Source: Alphaproteobacteria bacterium
GTDB taxonomy: Bacteria; Pseudomonadota; Alphaproteobacteria; Micropepsales; Micropepsaceae
Assembly (NCBI GenBank): GCA_017307315.1
Contig: JAFKFF010000337.1
Coordinates: forward strand, 1 to 12,071
Length of the DNA stretch: 12,071 nucleotides
Reading direction: 5' to 3'
Below are positions 1 to 6,141 of the stretch, one piece after another. Within the stretch, counting starts at the first letter, position 1. Each line of letters begins with the position of its first letter. Below the pieces are notes generated by a model that saw nothing but the letters and a program-made list of their open reading frames with translations, ran no database searches and was not told the origin of the DNA. A program made the position numbers and the translations under genes.

Positions 1-1318
1 TGATCACATCCAGCAGATGGCGGCCCGAGCGCAATATGTCGCCGGAATAATTCAGATAGCGGGCGTTGCCGATTTCACCGAACAACTGGCCGTTGAGAAT
101 TTCCGAAAAGCCGATGATGGCGTTCAGCGGCGTGCGCAATTCGTGGCTCATATTGGCCAGGAACCGCGTCTTGGCGGCGTTGGCCTCCTCGGCTTCCCGC
201 TTGGCGGCGCGCAAATTCTCCTCGCGCTCCTTGATGGCGGTGAAATTGGAGAAGAAGAGGATGGAGCCGCCTTCCGAGGTCGGGTTGGCCGTCACGCGCA
301 CCCAGCGGCCGTCGGCGAGTTCCAATTCCCGGTGGCCGGAAAGACCGATCTCGCCCTCTGCGCTGGCGCCGAGCTGCGTGCGGATCAGACGCAGCGCATC
401 CGCGAACTTCGTCCCGCTGACAAGCTCCGCCGCTATCGCCGGAAAGAATTCGCGCAATTGGCGGTTGGCGAGAAGGATCGTGCCTTCGGGCCCGACCAGG
501 ATCACGCCTTCGCGAGAGGTTTCCAGCGCGTCCGACAGGCGGTTTTCGGCCGACAGCCGCAGGCCCTTTTCCCGCACCATCATGGCGCGGATATTGTCCT
601 GCATCACCGTCATGGATTTCAGCAGCGCCCCGGTTTCGTCGGCGCCGCCGGGCGGGATTTCGGTCTGCAGCTCGCCCCTGGCGATGCGGTCGGCGACGGT
701 GGCCGCCGCCGACAAGGGCCGCACGATGCGATTGCGCAGGAACAGCGTGATGCCGGCGCCCAGGAGCAAAGCCAGCAGGGTGGCCCCGGCGGAGAGATAT
801 TTGTAGGTCGCGACATTGTCGACCGCCTTGCGCCGGCCGATGAAGCTGTGATCGGTGTTGAGTTCGATCAGAAGATCGAACTTCGCGTCCACTTGCCGGT
901 CGATCTCTTCCAGCGCCGCGATGTCGCCGGCGGTCCGCGATGCGCGCCAGCGCGCCACCAGCGGGCGGATTTCCCGGATCAGGCGTTTTTCGTCCGGCAT
1001 GATGGAACGCTGCTCCGCCACCGCCAGATCGTCCGCGAAGGTCGAGGCCAGTTCGCCGATCTCGGCCGTGATCGCGGCGCGCGCCGCTTCATCCGCATGC
1101 TCGAAGCGCAGCTCCGCCATCTTGAGCATGATGAAATCGGCCTGCGCGGCGCGAGCATAGTTGATGGCCATCAAGGGGCCATCGAAGGTGGTGACGGTGG
1201 TCTGGCCCGCCAGCGACAGCGCGCCATAGCCCGCCGCGCCCAGGAGCGCGATCAGCACGCTCATCGCGATGAAGGCGCCAAATATCTTGGCGCCGATGGT
1301 GGTTTTCGCCAGCGACAT
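1..1318 (-). CDS. PAS-domain sensor histidine kinase, membrane-bound (5' part, runs off left edge)
   Basis: Two-component sensor kinase that should autophosphorylate on a histidine and pass the phosphate to a response regulator not seen here. From the ATG at 1318, 439 residues lie in the window. The order is: first membrane segment at about residues 10-36, a mostly helical periplasmic sensor region of about 135 residues, second membrane segment at about 173-194, HAMP linker at about 195-246 ([10 protein letters not shown]), a short helical stretch, a PAS domain at about 258-360 ([17 protein letters not shown]), a coiled linker, and a HisKA dimerisation domain. The H-box [14 protein letters not shown] puts the phospho-acceptor at His392. 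The ATP-binding domain is beyond the edge, so any receiver domain (hybrid kinase) cannot be judged. The ribosome site before ATG 1318 is weak, but the start gives a normal membrane N-terminus. The cupredoxin gene lies 115 bases upstream on the same strand. The signal sensed is unknown. Confidence 0.9.
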   Translation of the reverse strand, partial: MSLAKTTIGAKIFGAFIAMSVLIALLGAAGYGALSLAGQTTVTTFDGPLMAINYARAAQADFIMLKMAELRFEHADEAARAAITAEIGELASTFADDLAVAEQRSIMPDEKRLIREIRPLVARWRASRTAGDIAALEEIDRQVDAKFDLLIELNTDHSFIGRRKAVDNVATYKYLSAGATLLALLLGAGITLFLRNRIVRPLSAAATVADRIARGELQTEIPPGGADETGALLKSMTVMQDNIRAMMVREKGLRLSAENRLSDALETSREGVILVGPEGTILLANRQLREFFPAIAAELVSGTKFADALRLIRTQLGASAEGEIGLSGHRELELADGRWVRVTANPTSEGGSILFFSNFTAIKEREENLRAAKREAEEANAAKTRFLANMSHELRTPLNAIIGFSEILNGQLFGEIGNARYLNYSGDILRSGRHLLDVI

Positions 1319-1433
1319 TCCAGAACCCGGCCCGCGCCTTCGGCAGCGGCGCTTCCCGGCACGATTCTGGAGCAAGGGTGTTGATGGGCGCTTAAGGATG
1401 GCCGCGCCCGCCGGGAAAGCCCTTGTGCGTCCG

Positions 1434-1736
1434 CTACTTGACGCGCACCACGAGCTTCATTTTGGGATGGATGTGGCAACGGACTTCGAAAGTTCCCGTC
1501 TCTGGAAAGCTTTCGGTAATGTTCTGGCCCGGCGCCTTTTCGTCGGTATCGAACAGGCCCGCGACATAGACCTGATGGATGAACTCGTCATTGTTGGTGA
1601 AGGTGAGCGATTCGCCACGGTTGATGGTGATCTCGCTCGGCCGGAAGGCACGGCCCTGCTGGACAATGATGTGGGTGTCGTCGGCGCAGGCGGGACCGGC
1701 CAGGACCAGCAGAAAGGCAAGCAGGGGTCGGTTCAT
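1434..1736 (-). CDS. small secreted cupredoxin (type I blue-copper protein, amicyanin/plastocyanin-like)
   Basis: Periplasmic single-domain copper protein, probably an electron carrier or copper binder. It has 100 residues, of which about 1-18 form a Sec signal peptide ([14 protein letters not shown], likely cut near ACA-DD). The mature domain is only about 80 residues, small for the family. Expected copper ligands are visible: His54 in EFIHQVY, and Cys87, His90 and Met93 in the C-terminal loop CHIHPKM. The Cys-x2-His-x2-Met spacing is that of amicyanin rather than the longer plastocyanin loop. His88 inside the loop is an extra possible ligand. An AGGA ribosome site lies about 8 bases before the ATG. 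The histidine kinase follows 115 bases downstream on the same strand, so co-transcription is possible. No redox partner enzyme is encoded nearby, so the physiological partner is unknown. Confidence 0.88.
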   Translation of the reverse strand: MNRPLLAFLLVLAGPACADDTHIIVQQGRAFRPSEITINRGESLTFTNNDEFIHQVYVAGLFDTDEKAPGQNITESFPETGTFEVRCHIHPKMKLVVRVK

Positions 1737-1740
1737 CGGC

Positions 1741-1755
1741 CCATCCTAGGGATGG
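1741..1755. other. perfect 6-bp inverted repeat over the cupredoxin ribosome site
   Basis: CCATCC-TAG-GGATGG is a perfect inverted repeat with a 3-base centre. On the minus strand it covers the AGGA ribosome site of the cupredoxin gene. It could be a small operator or an RNA hairpin hiding the ribosome site, or simply chance in GC-rich DNA. It does not match a copper-regulator operator I can name. Confidence 0.3.
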
Positions 1756-1780
1756 CGGATTGACGAAGCCTGAAAGGGGC

Positions 1781-1801
1781 AAAAAACCGCCAAAAGAGCG
1801 G
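1781..1801 (-). terminator. weak terminator-like hairpin with T6 run (minus strand)
   Basis: Read on the minus strand, CCGC, a 7-base loop and GCGG are followed at once by six T. The stem is only 4-5 pairs. It lies between the tRNA promoter and the cupredoxin start, so it could end transcripts running antisense to the tRNA or act in the cupredoxin leader. Stem strength is marginal. Confidence 0.3.
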
Positions 1802-1810
1802 AAATCCGGG

Positions 1811-1839
1811 TGGACACCGGCGCCGGGCTGGCCTATACC
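1811..1839 (+). promoter_or_regulatory. sigma70-type promoter of the initiator tRNA
   Basis: TGGACA (1811-1816) and TATACC (1834-1839) are separated by exactly 17 bases, matching 5/6 and 4/6 of the -35 and -10 consensus. Transcription would begin near 1846, a few bases before the mature tRNA at 1854. No other good pair lies closer. Confidence 0.6.
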
Positions 1840-1853
1840 CGCCCACCTTCTGA

Positions 1854-1930
<77 letters not shown>

Positions 1931-1937
1931 TCGTGAG

Positions 1938-1977
1938 CACACGACTTAGGTCCCCTTCGGACCTAAGTCGTTCGTGC
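1938..1977. repeat. long perfect hairpin just after the tRNA
   Basis: ACGACTTAGGTCC (1941-1953) and its exact reverse complement (1959-1971) enclose a 5-base loop. Flanking GCAC (1937-1940) and GTGC (1974-1977) can extend the stem past a small bulge. There is no T run, so it is not a classical intrinsic terminator, but a 13-pair stem 11 bases past the tRNA end could stop transcription or guide 3' processing. It may also be part of a dispersed element together with the next palindrome. Confidence 0.65.
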
Positions 1978-1984
1978 GAACGAT

Positions 1985-2004
1985 GTCCCCGCGAAGGCGG
2001 GGAC
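1985..2004. repeat. REP-like palindrome (GTCCCCGC / GCGGGGAC)
   Basis: GTCCCCGC, loop GAAG, then GCGGGGAC, followed by CCAGAATTCC. From memory, palindromes of this type (CCCCGCGAAGGCGGGG followed by ACCCA) recur between genes in many alphaproteobacterial genomes, so I call it a dispersed palindromic unit. Only one copy is in the window, so its repetition is inferred and not seen. The rest of the gap up to 2164 carries no gene. Confidence 0.55.
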
Positions 2005-2111
2005 CCAGAATTCCTCTCCAATTGGCACCAAAAACAGTTCTGCCGCTCATCCAAACGCGCGGCGCTCGGTCAACAGCAGGTTGGTAACCACACAACCAGC
2101 ATCTGCACCAG

Positions 2112-2153
2112 GCCCGCAAAATCCGGGCTAAGCTCTTCCTGTTGCGAAAAGCT
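2112..2153 (+). other. two tandem hairpins in the leader of the DUF805 gene
   Basis: GCCCG (2112-2116) pairs with CGGGC (2124-2128), and AGCTCTTC (2131-2138) pairs with GAAAAGCT (2146-2153) with one mismatch. The G-rich ribosome site follows directly at 2154-2159. They may only be leader structure; no known riboswitch is recognised. Confidence 0.3.
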
Positions 2154-2164
2154 GGGGGGCATCC

Positions 2165-2548
2165 GTGACATTCTGGCAAGCGATCACATCCTGCTATTCC
2201 AAATATGCGACCTTCTCGGGGAGAGCGTCGCGTTCGGAATATTGGTACTTCACGCTCTACCACACGCTTCTGGTGATTTGCCTTGCCCTGATACCGTCGG
2301 ATCTCGGCGCCATGCTTCTGGCGCTTTCCGCCATCGGCAATTTCCTGCCGGCGATTTCGGTGCTCGTCCGCCGCCTGCACGACACCGACCGGTCGGGCTG
2401 GTGGTACTGGATCGCGCTCGTACCAAGTCTGGGCCTGATTCTGCTGATTGTCTGGTTTTGCACCCGCGGTACCGCGGGGAATAACCGGTTCGGCGGCGAT
2501 CCCCTGGCAAATGGCGATTCCCGCATTCTGGCGGCGCAGCAGGCCTGA
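2165..2548 (+). CDS. DUF805 family inner-membrane protein
   Basis: A 127-residue membrane protein of the DUF805 (YhaH-like) family, whose function is not established. Family signatures are clear: YSKYATFSGRASRSEYWYF near the N-terminus (residues 11-29), RRLHDTDRSGWW (69-80) and NRFGGDP (107-113) near the C-terminus. Hydrophobic segments lie at about 27-45, 47-68 and 79-99. The start is GTG at 2165: it places the family's usual MTFWQAI N-terminus at residue 1 and follows a GGGGGG stretch 5 bases upstream. Length is normal for the family. It stands alone, 234 bases after the tRNA and 176 bases before dksA, which has its own promoter, so it is probably a single-gene unit. Confidence 0.88.
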   Translation: MTFWQAITSCYSKYATFSGRASRSEYWYFTLYHTLLVICLALIPSDLGAMLLALSAIGNFLPAISVLVRRLHDTDRSGWWYWIALVPSLGLILLIVWFCTRGTAGNNRFGGDPLANGDSRILAAQQA

Positions 2549-2650
2549 AGAGTTCCCCGGTTAAGCCCTTGAAACTGGTTGAAGTCCGAGGCGCCGCGGG
2601 GCTGGCTGGGACTTTGCGTGTGCATCACTTTTTCCGCCCCGCGATTGTGA

Positions 2651-2679
2651 TTGCTGGCCTACCCCCCTCTCGCTATAAC
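2651..2679 (+). promoter_or_regulatory. sigma70-type promoter of dksA
   Basis: TTGCTG (2651-2656) and TATAAC (2674-2679) are separated by exactly 17 bases. Transcription would begin near 2686, giving a leader of about 40 bases before the dksA ATG at 2725. The leader contains a small AAAGGC/GCCTTT hairpin (2690-2705). The gap from 2549 to 2650 shows nothing else. Confidence 0.55.
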
Positions 2680-2724
2680 CCCGGCCCACAAAGGCCTCTG
2701 CCTTTGCTGGTTTAGGGAGTGCGC

Positions 2725-3141
2725 ATGGGAATCCAGATCCCGGCCGACTACCGGCCGCAGGAAAACGAACCCTTCATGAATGAAAAGCAGCGGGAATATT
2801 TCCGCCGCAAGCTCAATGCCTGGAAGGAAGAGATTCTCAAGGAAAGCCGCGAGACGATCCAGAATCTGCAGGCCGAAACCATTCCCCACGCCGACCTTGC
2901 CGACCGCGCCTCCACCGAGGCCGAACGCCAGTTGGAGCTTCGCACCCGCGACCGCCAGCGCAAGCTGATCGCCAAGATCGACGCAGCGCTGCGCCGGATC
3001 GAGGATGGCTCCTATGGCTTCTGTGAAGAAACGGGCGAGCCGATTTCCCTCAAGCGGCTGGACGCGCGCCCGATCGCGACCTTGTCGATCGAAGCGCAGG
3101 AACGTCACGAGCGGCGAGAGAAAGTATACCGGGACGATTAG
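2725..3141 (+). CDS. dksA: DksA-family RNA polymerase secondary-channel regulator, single-cysteine type
   Basis: DksA enters the RNA polymerase secondary channel and, with ppGpp, alters initiation at rRNA and amino-acid promoters. This 138-residue protein aligns along the coiled coil: the tip motif DLADRAS keeps both acidic residues (Asp57, Asp60, matching Asp71 and Asp74 of E. coli), followed by ELRTRDRQRKLIAKI and the globular region YGFCEETGEPI. The four zinc cysteines of E. coli DksA are reduced to one: the first pair reads Cys100-E-E-Thr103 and the second Ser121-I-E-Ala124. Such CxxT/SxxA forms are known in alphaproteobacteria and as DksA2 of Pseudomonas, and need no zinc. I chose ATG 2725 because GGGAG lies 5 bases before it; GTG 2719 in the same frame overlaps that site. 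It converges with flgH. Confidence 0.92.
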   Translation: MGIQIPADYRPQENEPFMNEKQREYFRRKLNAWKEEILKESRETIQNLQAETIPHADLADRASTEAERQLELRTRDRQRKLIAKIDAALRRIEDGSYGFCEETGEPISLKRLDARPIATLSIEAQERHERREKVYRDD

Positions 3142-3165
3142 GGACGCGAAGCGCGCTCCGGCTTT

Positions 3166-3201
3166 CTTCCCCCCGCGCGGCAAAGCCGCTGGCGGGGGAA
3201 G
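3166..3201. terminator. long hairpin in the dksA/flgH convergent gap
   Basis: An outer stem CTTCCCCC/GGGGGAAG plus GC/GC continues, past a one-base and a two-base bulge, into an inner stem GCGGC-AAA-GCCGC. It lies between the stop codons of dksA and flgH and can form on either strand, so it may end both transcripts. It lacks a long T run, which weakens the intrinsic-terminator reading. Confidence 0.45.
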
Positions 3202-3203
3202 AT

Positions 3204-3232
3204 GTCTTCCGAGGGTTTATCCCGAGGAAGAC
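3204..3232. terminator. second hairpin in the dksA/flgH convergent gap
   Basis: GTCTTCC (3204-3210) pairs with GGAAGAC (3226-3232), with an inner GGG/CCC around a TTTAT loop and a two-base mismatch between them. It is the first structure met by transcripts leaving flgH, 13 bases past its stop. No T tail is present. Confidence 0.4.
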
Positions 3233-3244
3233 AGATGGGGGCAG

Positions 3245-3967
3245 CTACCAAGGCATGATGATATCGAATAGCTGGCTGCCGTAGCGCGGCTGCTGCACGT
3301 CGCTCACCGTTCCCTGCCCGCCATAAGAGATGCGCGCTTCGGCGATCTGGGCCAGGTTGACGGTGTTGTCCTGGGTGATGTCCTCGCGGCGCACGATGCC
3401 GGAGACCCGCAGATCGCGCAGCTCGTTGTTCACCCGCACCTGCTGATGGCCGTCGATCACCAGATTGCCGTTGGGCAGAACCTGCGCCACCAGCGCCGCC
3501 AGGGTCATGTTGATGTTTTCCTGCCGGTTGACCGAGCCGGTGCCGACATTGGAGGAATCCGAGCCCATCTTCACCAGGCTGGTGGGATCCATGCTGGACG
3601 GCAGCGCCGTTTCCAGGCCGAACAGATTGGTCAGGTTGGCATTGTCGGAATTGGTGCGCGCGCGCGAGGTGCTGTTCTGCAGCTTGGCGGTGTCGGAGAC
3701 CGAGACATTGACGGTGATGACATCGCCCACGTGATTGGCGCGCGGATCGTGGAAGAAGCTCTTGGCGCCCGGCTGCCACAGCGAGTTGCCTTCATGGGTG
3801 ATGGGCGGCAGCGCCGGGATCGCCGCCACGATCTGGCTGTTGGCAGGATTGCCGACCGGCGACAGCTTCGGCGCCTCGCCAATATTCTCGATGCGGTCCA
3901 GCGCCGAGCAGCCGCACAGGGCGGCGCCCAGGATCGTCACGGCGGAAAGCGTTTTGAGAGTGTGCAT
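3245..3967 (-). CDS. flgH: flagellar L-ring protein FlgH (outer-membrane lipoprotein)
   Basis: FlgH forms the L-ring in the outer membrane around the flagellar rod. It has 240 residues, normal for the family. A lipoprotein signal peptide ends in the lipobox L-C-G-Cys20, so Cys20 should be lipidated. The C-terminal two thirds carry family landmarks: SLWQPGAKSFFHDPRA (about 62-77), GDVITVNVSVSD, a Ser/Asn-rich middle stretch, NLVIDGHQQVRVN, and the end VSGIVRREDITQDNTV. It is the last gene of the flgF-flgG-flgA-flgH unit and begins 9 bases after flgA; its AGGA ribosome site overlaps the flgA stop codon, suggesting translational coupling. The P-ring gene flgI, often a neighbour, is not in the window. 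Confidence 0.96.
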   Translation of the reverse strand: MHTLKTLSAVTILGAALCGCSALDRIENIGEAPKLSPVGNPANSQIVAAIPALPPITHEGNSLWQPGAKSFFHDPRANHVGDVITVNVSVSDTAKLQNSTSRARTNSDNANLTNLFGLETALPSSMDPTSLVKMGSDSSNVGTGSVNRQENINMTLAALVAQVLPNGNLVIDGHQQVRVNNELRDLRVSGIVRREDITQDNTVNLAQIAEARISYGGQGTVSDVQQPRYGSQLFDIIMPW

Positions 3968-3976
3968 GGCGAAATC

Positions 3977-4471
3977 CTAGTTGCGGGCGGTGCGGCGGGA
4001 GGGAAAGGGCGAAGCCGGGCCGGTGGCGATGACGGTGCCGGGCGCGCTGATCGTCCCGCTGATCATGCGGAAGGACGAAGGGTTCTGCACCGTGATGGTG
4101 TCGCCGACGCCGCCTTCGCTCATGGCGCGGCCCATCGCGGTCAACTCGACCCCCGGCGCGCGAAACAGCATGGTGACGGTCTGGCCCTTGTTCACCACCA
4201 CCGGACGGCGCACATCGTCGGCCCGAAGCGCTTCGCCGGCATGCAGCATGCGGCGCGCCTCCATGTTCTTCACCGCCTCGATGCCGGTGACGGTGCCGGC
4301 CATCAGGGCGCTGCCTTCGACGGTGGCAAAGGTCAGATCGCTGTCGGCGATCACCTGGCCGCGGGCGATATCGTGCGACGGCACCACGATGCGCACGCCC
4401 TCTTGGGCGGCGGCGGGCAGAGCCGTGGCGGCGAGCGCGGCCAACATCAAAAGCAGATTGCGGATCGTCAT
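3977..4471 (-). CDS. flgA: flagellar P-ring assembly chaperone FlgA
   Basis: FlgA is a periplasmic chaperone that helps FlgI form the P-ring. It has 164 residues with a Sec signal peptide (residues 1-22, cut at about AAA-QE), then a SAF-type domain (VVPSHDIARGQVIADSDL, about residues 29-46) and the family's C-terminal segment, seen in RRPVVVNKGQTVTMLF and GDTITVQNPSS. It is shorter than the E. coli protein, as in other alphaproteobacteria, where the N-terminal wing is reduced. Its ATG overlaps the flgG stop codon by one base (TAATG), with GGAGG just upstream inside flgG. The client FlgI must be encoded elsewhere. Confidence 0.93.
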   Translation of the reverse strand: MTIRNLLLMLAALAATALPAAAQEGVRIVVPSHDIARGQVIADSDLTFATVEGSALMAGTVTGIEAVKNMEARRMLHAGEALRADDVRRPVVVNKGQTVTMLFRAPGVELTAMGRAMSEGGVGDTITVQNPSSFRMISGTISAPGTVIATGPASPFPSRRTARN

Positions 4472-5262
4472 TAGCGGCCTCCGAGCTGGGCGGTCTGCTG
4501 CAGCATCTGGTCGGCGGCGCTGATGACCTTGGAGTTCATTTCATAGGCGCGCTGCGCCGTGATCAGGGCGGTGATTTCGTCCACCGAATTGACGTTGGAG
4601 GTTTCCAGAAAGCCCTGCTGCACGGTGCCATAGCCGGTGGAGCCGGGCACGCCGGCCTGGGGCGAGCCGGAGGCGGGCGTTTCCAGATAAAGATTGTTGC
4701 CGATGGCGTTGAGACCGGCCTCGTTGGGGAAGCGGGTCAGCTCCAGCTGACCCACGGTCTGGGGTGTGTTGTTGCCCGCCACCGTGGCGTTGACCTGGCC
4801 CTGCGCATTGATCTGGACGGAAAGCGTGTTCTGCGGAATGGCGATGCCGGGCTGCACCACCAGCCCGTCCTGGGTGATGAGCTGGCCTTCCGGCGAGAGC
4901 GAGAAATTGCCCGAGCGGGTATAAGCGTCGGTGCCGTCGGCCTGCTGGATGCGGAAATAGCCCGATCCCTGGATCGCCACATCGTAAGGGTTGCTGGTCT
5001 GCTTCAAATCGCCCTGGGTGGTGATGCGATAGATCGCGGCGGTGCGCACGCCGGCGCCGATCTGAATGCCGTTGGGCGCGAAGGTGCCCTGGTCCGAGGT
5101 CTGGGCGCCCGGCGTCTGGATGTTCTGGTAGAGCAGATCCTGGAACTCCGCCCGCTGCTGCTTGAAGCCGGTGGTGTTCATGTTCGCCAGATTGTTGGCG
5201 ATGGTTTCGACATTGGTCTGCTGGGCGGCCATGCCGGTGGCTGCGATCGAAAGCGCGCGCAT
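4471..5262 (-). CDS. flgG: flagellar distal rod protein FlgG
   Basis: FlgG builds the distal rod that crosses the periplasm inside the P and L rings. Its 263 residues match the usual length. The N-terminal rod motif is intact, ANNLANMNTTGFK (residues 22-34), followed by the FlgG-specific stretch up to about residue 70. The D1 core is seen in NPYDVAIQGSGYFRIQ (91-106) and YTRSGNFSLSPEGQL, and the C-terminal helix in VDEITALITAQRAYEMNSK. It begins 12 bases after flgF; AGGAGA lies 8 bases before the ATG and overlaps the flgF stop. The intact motif here is a useful contrast to the neighbouring FlgF. Confidence 0.97.
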   Translation of the reverse strand: MRALSIAATGMAAQQTNVETIANNLANMNTTGFKQQRAEFQDLLYQNIQTPGAQTSDQGTFAPNGIQIGAGVRTAAIYRITTQGDLKQTSNPYDVAIQGSGYFRIQQADGTDAYTRSGNFSLSPEGQLITQDGLVVQPGIAIPQNTLSVQINAQGQVNATVAGNNTPQTVGQLELTRFPNEAGLNAIGNNLYLETPASGSPQAGVPGSTGYGTVQQGFLETSNVNSVDEITALITAQRAYEMNSKVISAADQMLQQTAQLGGR

Positions 5263-5274
5263 TGGTCAGCTCTC

Positions 5275-5937
5275 CTAATTCGGCATGCTGCCAAGCTGAT
5301 TGATCGCCTGGCGCATGAGTTGTTCCTGGGAATTGGTCATCGTCGCCGTCATCTGATAGGCGCGCATCACTTCCACCATGCGGCTGATCTCGATCACCGG
5401 CCTGACGTTGGAGCCTTCCAGCATGTGCTGGGCGATCGTGGCGGTGGTAGCGGTGGTGGGCGTCTGGGTGGTGGCGTAGAGGTTGGCGCCTTCCTTGGTC
5501 ATGGCGCGCTCGTTGCGGAATTCCACCACCTGCAGCTTGGCGATCTGGTTCGACGCGCCGTTGAGGATGCTGGAGATGGTGCCGTCGGCACCGACACTGA
5601 CCGTGCCGTCGTCCGGCGTGATGGTGATGGCGCCGCCATCGCCCTGCACCGCATAGCCGTCGGCGGTGACGAGTTGGCCGTTCTGGTCGAGGGTGAAATG
5701 GCCGTCGCGGGTGTAGCGGATGCCCGAAGGGGTCTGCACCGCGAAGAAGCCCTTGCCGTTGATGGCGAAGTCCAACGTCGCGCCGGTGGAGGTCAGTTCG
5801 CCCTGGCCGAGGTCGCGGATCACGCCCGCATCCTTCACGAAGCTCAGCGCCTGGGGACCCTTCTTGTTGGCGATCACGTCTATCGAGCGATAGGCCGCGA
5901 TTTGCTGTGAAAGACTAACAAGAAGTGAATTATCCAT
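5275..5937 (-). CDS. flgF: flagellar proximal rod protein FlgF, lacking the rod signature segment
   Basis: FlgF is a proximal rod subunit between the MS-ring and FlgG. The start MDNSLLVSLSQQ, the core LDFAINGKGFFAVQTPSG (about 55-72) with YTRDGHFTLDQNGQLVT, and the C-terminal ISRMVEVMRAYQMTATM are typical. The protein has only 220 residues against about 240-250 usually. After DVIAN (residue 24) it jumps directly to KKGPQALSFVKD, so the family's conserved NLANxxTTGFK segment and the following helix, about 20-30 residues, are absent. The reading frame is clean, with no frameshift and no hidden copy of the motif, so this is an in-frame deletion. ATG 5937 is the first codon of the family N-terminus. 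It heads the operon under a sigma54 promoter. Whether the rod still assembles normally is unknown. Confidence 0.93.
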   Translation of the reverse strand: MDNSLLVSLSQQIAAYRSIDVIANKKGPQALSFVKDAGVIRDLGQGELTSTGATLDFAINGKGFFAVQTPSGIRYTRDGHFTLDQNGQLVTADGYAVQGDGGAITITPDDGTVSVGADGTISSILNGASNQIAKLQVVEFRNERAMTKEGANLYATTQTPTTATTATIAQHMLEGSNVRPVIEISRMVEVMRAYQMTATMTNSQEQLMRQAINQLGSMPN

Positions 5938-5974
5938 GGCTCGGCAGATCCCTTCTGGTCCGCGGCGGAAGAAG

Positions 5975-5990
5975 TGCAGCCGCCGTGCCA
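5975..5990 (-). promoter_or_regulatory. sigma54 (-24/-12) promoter of flgF-flgG-flgA-flgH
   Basis: On the minus strand TGGCACG, four bases (GCGG) and CTGCA reproduce the sigma54 consensus TGGCACG-N4-TTGCA with one mismatch and exact spacing. Transcription should begin near 5964, about 27 bases before the flgF ATG. Sigma54 control of rod and ring operons through the activator FlbD is established in Caulobacter. Confidence 0.85.
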
Positions 5991-6039
5991 GCGGGAAAAG
6001 CCCAATTTCATTGACTTTCCCGCTCGCACGAAAAGCGCT

Positions 6040-6057
6040 GCGGAAAAACTTGCCGGG
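6040..6057 (-). promoter_or_regulatory. possible activator (FlbD-type) site upstream of the sigma54 promoter
   Basis: On the minus strand CCCGGCAAGTTTTTCCGC lies about 75-95 bases upstream of the predicted flgF start point, where a sigma54 enhancer is expected. Its CCCGGCAA half looks like the Caulobacter ftr elements as I remember them. The call rests mainly on position and partial resemblance. Confidence 0.25.
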
Positions 6058-6092
6058 CCGGATCGGGCGGGATGGGCAATTTCAACCGCTCC

Positions 6093-6110
6093 TTAACCAC
6101 GTTTGCTTAC
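6093..6110 (+). promoter_or_regulatory. possible CtrA-type half sites before fliL
   Basis: TTAACC (6093-6098) and TTAC (6107-6110) lie 32-49 bases before the fliL ATG, roughly where a -35 region would be. The spacing between the two halves is 10 bases and not the canonical 7 of TTAA-N7-TTAA, so only the first half is convincing. No good sigma70 pair or second sigma54 site was seen for fliL in the 5938-6141 gap. Confidence 0.25.
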
Positions 6111-6141
6111 CGTGCGGGACGAAGAGAGCTGGGACGTGGCC

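Noticed and set aside
17..1384. A 455-codon open frame on the plus strand over the histidine kinase.
   Set aside because: The minus strand gives a complete kinase domain order with an H-box; the plus translation is rich in Gly, Arg and Gln and resembles nothing.
1931..2164. CRISPR array or riboswitch in the palindrome-rich gap.
   Set aside because: There are two unrelated palindromes and two small hairpins, with no regularly spaced repeats and no known aptamer pattern.
1946..2380. Minus-strand frame of 144 codons over the palindromes and the start of the DUF805 gene.
   Set aside because: Its C-terminus (GPRLRGD) is just the translated REP-like palindrome, and most of the rest overlaps a recognised gene.
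3446..4474. A 342-codon plus-strand frame across flgH and flgA.
   Set aside because: It is antisense to two well-recognised flagellar genes and contains only His/Arg/Gly-rich sequence.
5938..6141. A second sigma54 promoter facing fliL.
   Set aside because: I looked for GG-N10-GC on the plus strand and found no match with the flanking consensus bases.
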